Assembly: GCA_965153455.1 (NCBI GenBank)
Contig: OZ234495.1
Span: 14,008,875-14,072,874, forward strand
Source of the DNA: Sphagnum compactum
Lineage: Eukaryota; Bryophyta; Sphagnopsida; Sphagnales
DNA length: 64,000 nt
Direction: 5' to 3'
Below, piece after piece: positions 1-11,409 of this stretch; positions within the stretch are counted from its first letter, which is position 1; each line of letters opens with the position of its first letter. The notes under the pieces are model-generated. The model made no database searches. It was not told where the DNA came from and was given only the letters and a program-made list of their open reading frames with translations. The position numbers were made by a program, and so were the translations under genes.

Positions 1-1537
1 TCTTTGAAATTTTTCAAACAGCCTAGAACCAAGGGTTATTTTATTCTGAACTTTTTCATAACCTTTGAACATGAGGACATAACAAATTCAAAGAACCACC
101 CAACACTGGTAACATACTACATACCCCTTTCCAGTATGCATCAGCAGACACCATGCACTAAATTTCCAAATCTCCACCTCATCTCCAAATTTTATAAAAA
201 CCTGCACTGGTTTTTTTTAGTGCATCTCAGAACACTGGCAATATTCAGATCTGTTTGAGAGTCCTCAAAGTGCAAATTACAATCCAGACAAACTGAGATT
301 GTCAATTATACATAATCCATGGCTTGAGGGATGCACTGAAAATCCTGGTTGATGAGTTCTACAAAAGGAGGACAATGTTCTAATTTCCACATCCGTGGCT
401 TAACTTGAGATTCTAACCATAACACCTTAACAATTGCATTTTAACTTCCAGAGATGCAGTGCCATTGCATATTCAACCTTGATTTTCAAGCTCTGACAGG
501 GAAGGTTTACATTGTAAGTCAATTTTTTAGGCATTATCTGTTGTGTGCTCGTACTGTGCAATCCTGATTGCTCCTTTTGAAACCTTGCATGGGGAAGCAA
601 CTCCAAATGCTAAAAACAGTACAAACATACCCACGATTGATGGCTAGAGAAGTTTCATGTCCATTCTCTTCTTGTAAAACAAATCGTTCAAGCCTTGATT
701 GATCATCGCTTTTGGACCATTTTGATCCCCTGCCACTCTTACATTCATTGCTTCAAGTCAGCTGGAGCACCAACATAGTAGTCTCCTTTTGAGAGACTTC
801 ATTGTGGCCCTGCATTCCAGCTATTTTGCCAAATGGTCTCCAGCAAAAAGATTGAAGACAACAAAGCTTTTTCCAGTCCACATACTTTTTCAAACCCCAT
901 CTCAAACACCTCCTCAGCTCTCAAGTTCACACCTAGTCAGCCCAGTCTTTTCTGCAATCATGAATTGATTAATTTGATATAACAGATCATGTTGGCATGT
1001 CATTGAAACACCCCACTGGCAAAGCCTAAGGCCTAAGAAAAACAGAAAACCATACCACAGATGGAAACTCACCCAAATGACAGTTGCAAAAAATTAGTAG
1101 AAGAAAGTGCAGGTGGTGGTGAATACATGATGGGCTACTTATTCAGTCAGCCAACTCTATCAATATTGAACATCAAGCACCAATCATAGTTAGTGTACCG
1201 ATGCTCATATGTGTACCTAGTACCTTCAAGTCCCGTATTCATGCCATGTGTAACCTATATCCTTCAAGTCACCTGCAATATTGTATCTTGCTGTGATGTG
1301 AAGTTCAAACAAAGGACACCATACAAAGCAGGAATACATCAAGTCAAATTTTTATCTCTTCACAGTGTCTTGCAAAAAAAAACCTTTACACTGTGAGTAT
1401 ACAAGCTCAGAGACAACCAGGCAACTAACCATCCTGATAGTGTCTGCACTTGAATACATGCGAGAGGACTAGCCCAGAGTGACTAAATTGGCAGCAGTAC
1501 CACCTTCTCTACAGAAAGAACTGCACATTAAAGTCCA
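1..1537. other. 3' flank of the Tudor-RCC1 gene, no supported gene
   Basis: This stretch lies downstream of the stop codon of the minus-strand Tudor-RCC1 gene and presumably holds its 3' untranslated region. Open frames on both strands are short and show no recognisable domain. On the minus strand at about 735-650 there is a frame of about 35 codons that reads plausibly as protein, but no splice phase links it convincingly to the gene, so I do not call it. Confidence 0.4.
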
Positions 1538-4500
1538 TCATAAGACATCAGCTCCATCTGAAACCTTTCCTTTAGGCCTACCTTTTGGTTTAAACTTCTT
1601 CTGCACAACTACAATCAACGAACCTGCAACACATATCACCTTGATTGCAAATTTTGCTCCTGCATTCAAATCACCACACCTTGCATATGGTCAGTATATG
1701 CAAAACAATTTTAGCTGCTTCTTTCCCTATGACTAACAGAAGATCCTGTGTCTAGAACTGTCATGACTAAGGCATATCACTAATCATCTCACAAATTGTG
1801 AGGCATTATAGCTACCTAAATCATATACACCATTTGAGCACTCTGCCTATGTCAAAACATCCCTGACCTATCCATTTGTGCAGCACATAGTTGGCTAGAA
1901 CACATACTGTAGAGTGTCAGAACCTCCTGATATGCACAAAGTGTTTGTAGAATGACCCAAATCTGTCTGACCCAGAACTCCTGCAAAAGCTTACCAAGGG
2001 ATGCTACTGTTGTGTCCTTTGCTCCTTCATCACGCCCAAGGGGTGTCAGAGGTTCCTTTTGAGTTCCTTGCATCCCAACAAAGCCTCCTCTCATAAATGT
2101 ACGCCATGTATGGACTTTGCCAAGCTCAGTCACTCCAGCACAGACTCCTACCCCAATTGAGATACTTTTCAGTTTGTCTTTGTCCGCAACAGTTGGCCCT
2201 TGCCCATTGACAGGGGTTGATGGAAGATTGTAAACACCAGCTGCAGGATTTGGTATGTTATGTGTCCACTGATGAACATCACCATCACTAGTAAGAGCTA
2301 TAAAATTGTCGTTGTAACAGCCGACATCAACCACCTGAAATCAAATGCAGAATGAATCAACATTTGTTTTATTCTAGAGTACAACTATCAACGCAACCAC
2401 ATGGATCAGCAACATACACAAGATGGACTGGTAGGATCCACTCATACATTTGTTTTAACATAAGGACAATATGGAAATGATAGCATCCAGTAACTTAGAG
2501 ACCATTGTCATTGTCATCATCATGGCAACACTATTATTCAAAAGTCACTTCTGAAACAAGAATTAATCACAGCTGCAACAGGCATTCCCCATGGATAGTC
2601 AAAGTCCTGTTCAAGGCTACACCTCTGTTTCCCTTTTCTTACAGTTTTGAACCAGAAACAGCATGTTCTAAAAGCTGGAGTATCATCAAGAAGTAGACAC
2701 ATACACAATGAGCCAATAGAGTCAATAAAAAGAATTACACTTTACAGGGCTATGTTAGAAGGGATGTTAAATAGTTTAAAACTAATCCTCATCATCACCT
2801 TTCGACCCACAAGAGTCCCAAGGGCAGGACTGCAAACAGCATAAGGCGATTGGTTTCCGTGTGAAAAGTTGGGTGTCTCTACAGTTGCCGCTGGAAAATA
2901 ACACCGACCCCAGGTCCAGGCACGATTATCATCTGTCATGATGATTGCATGATAAACACCACCACACTGTACCAGACAATCACCACATCAAAATGGACAA
3001 ATCCATGCAAGTTTAACAGACATTACAAAAAACTCTTTAAGAACAGCAAGTTTGTGTGATAATTCCAGTTCTAAAGCCATGGTGGAGAAAAGACCTGCAA
3101 GCACAATAACATATCTACACTCTCACCTTCTCTCCTTCCCATTAGTGAGGTCAAGATGAGTGACACAGCTGTTCCTAGAAAAACTTCTTTCTAACCAGGT
3201 GTACTTTCTTTACAGCTATGCCACATGTAAACAGAAATTATATTGTTGCCTGCTTACCTGAATCTTTATTGGTTTTCCAGTGTAACCAGTGACAAGATTA
3301 ATCTCATCCATGAAGTTTTTAGTTGCTGAGCGAATGTACACCTGGTTTGCATCCGTAATGTATCTGAACCACCCAGGAAATCAGTAAGCGGATAGCCTGA
3401 ATTAACTCATCTATGAGACTGCAGAGAAATTCAACACTTGCACTTCAATGGTAATTCTGGTGTCAGTTCCAGCAAACCAAAACTAAAACAAGAAGAATGA
3501 ATGCAATCATAACTCTACAATAGCCTAACCTGACAACCAGGATTAGCAATCCACTACCACAAAACTTGCAAAAAGGTGCCAATGTCAAGGAGTGCTACAT
3601 AAAGATAGGTTTTGTACCCAATAAAAGGACTCTCATCAGGTGCCTCCACTGTACCCACACTTGCTTGAATAACCCGACCCAATGTTTTTAGACTGGCGGG
3701 ATTTGTTTGTGACAGAGCTGACCTGAGTCCCTTTGGTCTAGGAACATCCTTAAGCCGACGGGTGCGCACCTGGAGTCACAATAGCAAACTCACTATGAAC
3801 CATAGATGGACACATCAGCAAACTTCGACAGCACTGTAAGACAGCAAACAACTGCAAAATTCCTAAAGTTCATGTTGACATACATATTCCTGGGGTTGAG
3901 ACCCTTGAAGCACAAAATCTTCTCCATTATGACAGACTGCTGCCAAATAGAATGGATCAGGAACCTGGTCACATCACAAGCAACCATTCAGGCCACAATA
4001 AAACGAACCAAGCAAACTCCTGACCATACAGTCCAAAGTTTAAGGATTCTTGTTGCTAAGTTCTAAAATTACAGAAAGCATGTCCACCAGAAATCTTCAC
4101 CTGATCTTCTTGAAGGGGTTCATAACCACCTGCCTTCCTATCCAAATCTGGTCCTGCAATGTCAATGAGAACTACCCCTTTGTTCTCCAGATCAGAAATA
4201 TGTTCCCATTCACCACACCGTGAGTGAATGTTCCCATGCTGGTTGCGCCAGACCAAGACATGTCCAGCTATTGTGAGTGCCGCAATGTGATGCTGACTCA
4301 CCTGCACAAAAAGCAAATTTGCTCTTCAGATGTCAGTTGCACTATCCCCTACATGACTTTATACAGGGTAGGGAGTTGATAAGCAACAAGACCATAGGAA
4401 GTGTTGAAATGCATGAGCTACAGCATTTCACAAGAGAAAAAGAAAACAATAATGTTGGAGATTAATGCCCTCAGCTCTATGCCAGTATAAAGCCTGAATG

Positions 4501-7500
4501 TAGATTAGCTTCTGGAAAGAGGAACTTACTGCCAAATGGGCAATTGGAGAAGAAGTTGGCAGCAGTTTGGTTGCCACAAGCTCCAAGCATCTTGATCTAT
4601 TGGACTGAGCAACCTCACCCAAACCAAAGTACTCAAGGCTTTCTGCAGCATCTGTGGAAGCATATCGGACAGTGGCTAGGATGGCAGCCGCTGGACTGGG
4701 TCCATTTGAAGCTACTGCAGTGCTCCCCTCATCTCTTGAATGACTGTTAATACCATCTCCATCATAATCTGGATCGCTATATTTGTCTTCATCTCCATCA
4801 GTACCCTTTGATTCACTGCGTTTGAAATGTGATCACTGCCTAATTAAACACCTCAAAATCCTTGGAAATAACAGACAAGAATCAGCAGAACCACACGATT
4901 GTGAACTGGAAAAGACAGAAGGAAAACAAGGCAACCTACAGGATGACTGGAAAGACAGAATCCTCAATAAGAAAGACCAAGAGAAGCATGAAATAAGTTG
5001 CATTCATTAACACAACGATCCAAACTCTTTAAATGCATTCAGAATGTCACCTAACAGAGACCCTAGCAAATGCACTCACTAGAATCCAAGAGTGAAAAAC
5101 AGACTAACTAAGAACCCAGAGTCCAAAGAGGATGTGTCCATAAGAGATTCATGCCTATGGTGTCTACACACTGACTTCTTTTGTAGCATCAGCACTGTGA
5201 CTCTGGGTTCTTAGTGATTGCACATCTGAATAAATTTCTGAGACACTGTAACTAACCAGTTCATCTGGTAATCCTGCAATATGCACCATAAGCCTGTGGA
5301 GTATGGTCGTAAGATCCCAGTCTCTCCACTGACTGTCTCTTTATTTCAAGTCCCAAAATCTGAAGGCCATAGGACAAATTCAGAAAAAAGAGCACGAGGG
5401 AAAACACACAAATGTTCTTCATTTGTATCTATCATATTTCACAGCTCACCCAATTGATCTCCTGTACTTGGAAGGTTGAATGTCATGTCCCCTCCTCATT
5501 TCAATTCATACAATCCTAAGAACCCAAGGATCACACAACTTGCAGCGTACGTCCAGCTGTGTCACACCTTGCTCTGAAGCTCTTATGAACACATCCATGA
5601 CTCCTTGAGGTATCTAAATGAACCCAAACAGATGACAAAAACTACAGCATGCAGATGCAGTGCAAGACCTGTACTGAAGACATGTCCAAGGCCAACCCTA
5701 CACTTGTGCACAGGAACTTGTCTCCAGAATGTTAACCCTCATCCCCAATACATAACTTACCTCGTTGATGCGTGGCTACGTCTTGTTGATTGGGTCCCTT
5801 TTCTGCAACACACTCACGCAGTATTTCAAGGCAATGCCAACAGTTCTTGCAGTTAAAGCACAGATTACTGCAGTGACAAAACTAATTCTCACAAAGGAAA
5901 TCAATACAAAGCACTACAGCTCCATAGAGCACTCACTGTTTTCCTGAGGAATTTCTTTGACAGAGGAGTGGAAGACAACACTATGCAAGACTTGAACTTA
6001 TTTCCATGATTCCAAAGCCTTGACAACATCATCATAAAGCAGCAAGATCATGGACAACTCAACAGATCAATTGGTTGAATCTTCTAGATTGTCTTTTCTC
6101 TACCCTGAAGAGGTAACAATGAGACAGAAATGCATGACGTCAGAAGACCCTAATTGTCAAGTACGAAGCTTCCTATGTCAATTGATCAAATACCTGTGAG
6201 ACTCAGTTGGACTCTGGCGCTTTGCTGCAGCGTGCTTTGGAGAGTCAAGCTTCTGCTTCTTTTGTGGCGATTCTAACCCCTTGACTTTGGCAGCTTGTCC
6301 CCTTGTCTTGGAAGGAATTGCCTGGTCTTCTGATACAACTAGCGTTGGTTGCACTTCCTTCCACTCAAGTTCTTCTTCATCACCATCTTCATATTGGACC
6401 TAACACAAACAACCCACTTGTACCTTGGGTCAATACAAGACCAGTTTGGGTCATTGTTCCTTCTGAATCACAAAGGAATGACTTAACCTGCCCATTGCAC
6501 CATCTTGTCCCATAAGGACACTTGACTCTGGGTCAATTGCTGTGACACAGTCTGTACTAACCCATGTGTCCACTTTTCACTAGACTACACCAAAAAGGAA
6601 GCCTTGTTTCACCTTGTAGAATTTTGCCTTGGGATCAAACCCAATTATTTCTCCTTTGAAGTATTTTCCACTAAACTTTTTCTTTGTTTTTGCTCCAATC
6701 ATTGATGCTCCTGAAGATGGTTCAACCACTGCTTTAGCCCCCAAGGTTCCACCAATTTTTGAATCATCTTGCTCCAATGATAAACTTCTCCTTCGAGTTA
6801 CAGGCTTGTTTTCTGAAGAAATATCTGTACCAGATTTCACCTCGGATTTCCTTTTCTTTCCAGCTTCTGCAGTCACTGGTGCGTTTGACTCATCTTTCTT
6901 GGGCCTACCAACCTTGTTGGATACCATCTTCTGATCTTTTGGGGTCCCCTGTGAAACTGCCTTCTTCTGAGTTGAATTTGTTGCTGATACCTCAGCCTCT
7001 GCAAGCACATCTTCCTTGCCAGTAGGCTGCCCTTTCTTTCCAGGCTCCTTTTTTTTAGTGCCTGGTTTCTGAGCCCCATCTTCCTTGCCTCTGGTCTTCT
7101 CTAACGTTGTTAGGGTTGTTGTCTTATCTACTGGTTTGGACTTGACTGCTGACTTATCTGTACCCCTTGCAGACTTTCTTCCCTCTGTTCTTTTGACTTG
7201 ACTGCAGAAACCACCATCCAACTCAAATTGTGAGAGCTCAGTGGCAACAGACTGATGAAAGAATCAGGACTATAACAAGGGAAGGGGTTATAAGACAATG
7301 TTATCTGCAGGTGGGCACATACTAGATGACAAGAAAATCCTGCTCATATCTTGGTTTTAACTCTTTTTGGTAGGGCTGAAGAAGTAACTGCACTGGTTGT
7401 GGAGAAGAATCCACCTCATCTGCTCTATCATGCAACATACTGAGAAGTGCAGATGAAATTAAAACAGCACTTAACCTAGATCATGTGGTTTAGGTAAATC

Positions 7501-10456
7501 CTTCAAGTAGTTTCAACAACATTAAAGCCTCATTCTTGTGGAAATGTGAGGAACTGAACCATGGAATGTTCTCTCGGCAGAAATTCAAACATCCATACCT
7601 CATCATGAAATGCTTTACCAGTAAAATGCCTTAACAACTCAAGGCACTTAATGTTAAAAATCATTTGTCATCTTTATCTTGTGAAGATGATAAAACTTTG
7701 TTCTGCATCTTCATAACAGTGGGCAACCCATGAACAGAGTCTAGGGTAAGACATAAGCAAGGGTGAAGAACACTTTTCAATTCGAAGTATTTAAGCTTTG
7801 CACATTCCAGCCATACAATGACCCATGGACAAGCAAATTTTGCACAACTAGGGACTATTTTACACTCACCTCCCTTCCTGGCCACCAGTGTCACTTATGG
7901 TTAGAGGCTTCTTTTTAGAAATAGCTGGAATAGAGACATCTGCAGGCATGAGAATGGGCTCAAGCTCTTTCCACTCCAACTCTTCTTCATCACCATCCTC
8001 ATAAACAACCTGGTATAGTACACTTTGTGTCAAGCTTCAATAACCTTCCAACAGCAGCCACAGAGCATACAGAGCTACCAATTAATTGGTTAGAAAGTGC
8101 TATCATCGGCATAAAATTTTGCAGCAGGAACATGAGATCACAATAACATGTTATCTCCATGAAGAAACTCAACATCCCATTGCAAGGTAGTGAAAGGTCA
8201 GGCAATGACCACACACTCCCATCTCCAAAAGTTGTGCTGGACTTCTGCTCCATTATGGAGGGTGTAAGGAGGGCAACTAAGTACCTTATACCACTTTGTC
8301 TGAGAATCGTAACCCGCAATCTCTCCAATATAACTTTTTCTTGAGAACTTTTTCACAACTGCCCGACCTTTCAATGCTGCACCGTCTCCATGGCTCACTT
8401 CTGTTGCAACACCCTGTGAACTTTCAACACCATCACATTGTTATTGGTGATCAAAATGTCTGCAAGGTTTCATGTGTGCATAGGCTATACATGCTGATAA
8501 ACAAACCTGAGCACCTTCAACATGAAAGAGCAAAGTACAATGTCTTGAACTCCAATTTGATCTGAAAGCAAACCTTGGTTGCCGCTGGTGCATTGATGCC
8601 ATTTCCATGATTTCCTGCAACCTCCAGGAGATAACACTTAAAGGCCATTTGATATCAACAACAAAGAGAACAGCAGGCAAACAAGGGCAATGACATCCTT
8701 CAGCAACATCAAGAAGTACCCACAAAGATTTGTGCCAAGGTAAAACCAACATCACCCAGAAAATACATACAATGACCAAGGAGAGTCAATACCAGAATGA
8801 TTTATGTTGACAGTTGTGGTTGTTGTTTGAATGTGCATGGTCTCTTCAACCTGCCTCACTCCAGTTGTTACAACTGTGGAAGCTGTAGTAGATGAAAACA
8901 CATGCTGATGTGCCATATCCAAATCTTCCTCCAACTGCCCCTGTGGTTCCACACATGGAGCTTACTACATCAGACCTTGCGACAAAAAAATTGCTAGGAG
9001 CAGGAAAGAATCAATTCAAAATGAAACATGCTGCCATTGAATACCCCAATCCCACTCCTTGCAGTTGCATTGCAGTTTCCCAAAAGAAGATACCCTTCAC
9101 TGCAAAAGAAAGGCCTAGAGCATGTCTCAAATCCAATGCACATGCAGGAACCCAATGAAATGGACAGAAAGTGGACTGACAGCCCTACTTGATTAGATTC
9201 ATGTGTGTGGATAACCAACTCGTATGATCAAGCTCTGCCCTAGGTATACAAAGCATCATTTTCTCCTAGCTGTATGTGTCAACTCCCTAGAAGAAACTCT
9301 TGCATCCCATTTAAAAAAAGAAGAAGCAAACACTTGGGACTGCTAGAAGACATGACTGCTGCAGAATACCTAATCATGTCTTTTGAGGTCATACAATTTG
9401 TACCTGGATACGTCTTCTCCTTGGTTCTGCAAACACACTTCTATGAGTTTAACCAAAAGTGTTTCTCGATTGTCGTCTGTGTGAATAGAATGAAGGGTGG
9501 GGGGGAAGGGGGTCAACAACATAGGAGCAGGCAGCCAAAAACAGAACCGCTATATAAAAGACTGGCTGTGGGTGTTTTTCCTTTGAGCTGCTGAACAACA
9601 GAGTAGTTCCAGAAGAAGAATATCAACAAGTGGGGAGAACAATCCGTCTCATCAGAATAGTAGCAGAATTCCAAAGACTTAGCAAGCCAGGAAACTTTTA
9701 CTCCCAAAAGCATCACAGGGGGGGAAAATACCACAATTGCAACTTTTGCTGCATGTGATGTGGTGACAAAGACCATAACCAAAACCAGTAGGTATCTATT
9801 CAGAGTAAATACCCTGTCATTCTTGTTAAGACTGTGTGCAGCAGCCCAAACACTTGCTATGATGAGTCACATCACCACAAATGAAACAAAACTTGAGACT
9901 TGTACATGTTTGGCCACATACAGAGCATGCAAATTACACTTGCACAGGCATGCAGGCAAGGGAGGCAGGCGTCCTTGCACCATTGACTGCAGGTGAAGTA
10001 GGTGCTGCAGCATTCCCTAACCGCAAATAATAGATACTACACAAAGCCCTATAAAAGCTGTGTCCTAATCCTTCACTGCACCCTCAATAACAACAACACA
10101 GGCAGCAGCTCACGGACGTACATACGTACTGCATGCCACCCCCTAAACCCCGACAAGGCGCTAGGAGGAGGAGGAGTCCCACGACACATACTTAGAGAAG
10201 GTGCCTACCAACCAAAAAAAAAAACTACCACAAAAACCCTCGCTCGCCAAATGCCACGTTCTGAGAGCAAAGCGGATTCAAACAAAACAGGAACAAATCA
10301 ACCCTCCTAAACCGTAGACAGAAGAGGAAGAAAAGCCAAAAAACCACCCCCACAGAAAACTACAGCGAGAGAGAGACAGAGAGACAGAGTGAAAGAGGTG
10401 TTGTCCCACACCTTCTTGTCTGCTTGAGCCTGCGACGCAAGGGACTTCTTCTCCAT
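1538..10456 (-). CDS. Tandem PTM/DIR17-like Tudor plus RCC1 beta-propeller protein, 14 exons
   Basis: I assembled this gene by following frame and splice phase. Exons, 5' to 3' on the minus strand: 10456-10412, 8940-8793, 8614-8574, 8413-8285, 8009-7870, 7201-6613, 6399-6194, 4815-4530, 4301-4101, 3769-3618, 3363-3258, 2966-2799, 2334-1995, 1659-1538. All introns are GT-AG, all phases match, and the sum is 891 codons including the stop. Residues about 94-137 and 338-380 are two copies of a small beta-barrel motif of the form KKF..K.Y.GEI.G.D...K.YKV.YEDGDEEELEWKE, as in PTM/DIR17-type Tudor domains. In each copy an intron splits the domain just before YEDGD. Residues about 140-337 are Lys/Ser/Thr-rich and carry GRPKK (266-270). 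From about 480 to 870 there are divergent RCC1 blades, for example HHIAALTIAGHVLVW, HAIIMTDDNRAWTWG, NFIALTSDGDVHQW and GVTELGKVHTW. The last exon ends with the final strand and a GRPKGK tail. RCC1 proteins bind chromatin, and some activate Ran. A chromatin role is inferred here; Ran exchange is not shown. Exon 1 (15 codons, weak GTGTGG donor) and the last exon are the least certain parts. Confidence 0.82.
5108..5214. repeat. Perfect 16-bp inverted repeat within intron 7
   Basis: CTAAGAACCCAGAGTC at 5108-5123 is repeated as its exact reverse complement at 5199-5214, with a 75-base spacer. It lies in the longest internal intron of the Tudor-RCC1 gene (4816-6193). It could form a stem in the pre-mRNA. 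No function is evident. Confidence 0.7.
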
Positions 10457-10980
10457 GAACACCACCAAAACCACGTCCACACTAGCAGTACCTCCTCAGC
10501 CCAGAACCTGGCGGGTAGGTTACACAACTTTCAAATGCTATTAAAAAAAAGCCCAACAACAGCAACCGCAAACACACGAGTCTCCCCGTCCAAAGATAAA
10601 CCAGGATTTTTTTAATAAATCGCAACAAACACAGGAAAAACAAAAACAAAAAAAATGCGCGGGCAGACACAAACAGGCAAGACTACACACACGGACACGC
10701 AAGAGGGAAGAAGACAAATGAACCAAAGCGAGAGAGCGAGCGAGCGCTCAGCGATAGGTAAGTACCTCCAGCGGCAGTCAGTCGCGAGCAACCTCGCAAG
10801 CGCGCGCGCTCGCAGGCGTCGTCGCCTTCTCTCTCGTCTCGTCTCGTCTGTCCCTCCGTCCGTCCGTGCCTGTTTTGCGTTGAAGAGCGCGAGCGTGGTT
10901 TCCGAGGCGGAGGACAACCAGAGAATCAAAGAAAGTATTGAGCGTGCAGAGTATAAAGACGATATACGTATTTTTAAAAA
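10457..10980 (-). promoter_or_regulatory. Probable 5' UTR and promoter of the Tudor-RCC1 gene
   Basis: The sequence immediately upstream of the inferred start codon (10456) is unlike the AT-rich surroundings. About 10620-10930 is CpG-rich, with runs such as GAGCGAGCGAGCG and repeated GTCTC and CGTCC units, and the 10360-10390 segment is GA-rich. This fits a broad plant core promoter and GA-rich 5' leader. No TATA box or transcription start can be fixed by eye. Confidence 0.5.
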
Positions 10981-10984
10981 ATTG

Positions 10985-11199
10985 TATGCATATACGGGAT
11001 GAGTATGTAGTACGTACCCAAAGCAAAGTGAATACGGAATGCTGGAGCGTGCTTTCCGAGAATTAGTAGAAGCAGTGATTCAAAGAAGTTAGGTATGGAG
11101 TGGGCGGAGTATACGTACGTACATGTGTATTAAGTATTCTTTTACGTGCATACGGGATGTGTATTTCGTCCGTATCCATATCAAAGTGAATACGGAATA
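10985..11199. repeat. Direct repeat pair upstream of the promoter
   Basis: Two imperfect copies lie at 10985-11040 and 11146-11199, offset by about 160 bases. They share GCATA..CGGGATG, then GTAT, a CGTA core, and finally CAAAGTGAATACGGAAT. The segments contain several TACGTA/ACGT cores. The pair probably reflects a local tandem duplication in the distal promoter; a regulatory role is only a guess. Confidence 0.65.
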
Positions 11200-11386
11200 C
11201 CTTGTGTTGTGCTTTACTTGTTTTGAGCCCTTTTTTAAAATTCTTTTTTATTTTCTTTCCTTTTTTTGGGTGCCTTTTTTTCTGGTGTTTCATTTGGGGG
11301 GAGGGAGGGGTGGGTCAGCCAATCACACGCTCTCTTTCTTTCGATCATGCTTTTTATTTTATTAAATAAAATGTTGTTCTGTGGTT

Positions 11387-11406
11387 AAACCCTAAACCCT
11401 AAACCC
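11387..11406. repeat. Plant telomere-type repeat (AAACCCT), almost three units
   Basis: AAACCCTAAACCCTAAACCC is the C-strand of the plant telomere repeat TTTAGGG. Further AAACCCT-type units occur at about 11510-11517, and a TTTAGGG in the opposite orientation at 11535-11541. Short blocks like this are either interstitial telomere repeats or telo-box promoter elements. It lies about 930 bases upstream of the Tudor-RCC1 start codon. Confidence 0.85.
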
Positions 11407-11409
11407 ATT

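Noticed and set aside
6629-6934. Open frame on the plus strand opposite Tudor exon 6
   Set aside because: It is the antisense shadow of the Lys-rich exon 6613-7201, whose frame is confirmed by splice phases and Tudor homology on the minus strand.
10612-11002. Overlapping Arg-rich and Cys-rich frames around the CpG-rich promoter
   Set aside because: They arise from simple GAGCG, GTCTC and CGTCC repeats with no stop codons. There is no domain, and the region fits a promoter and leader.
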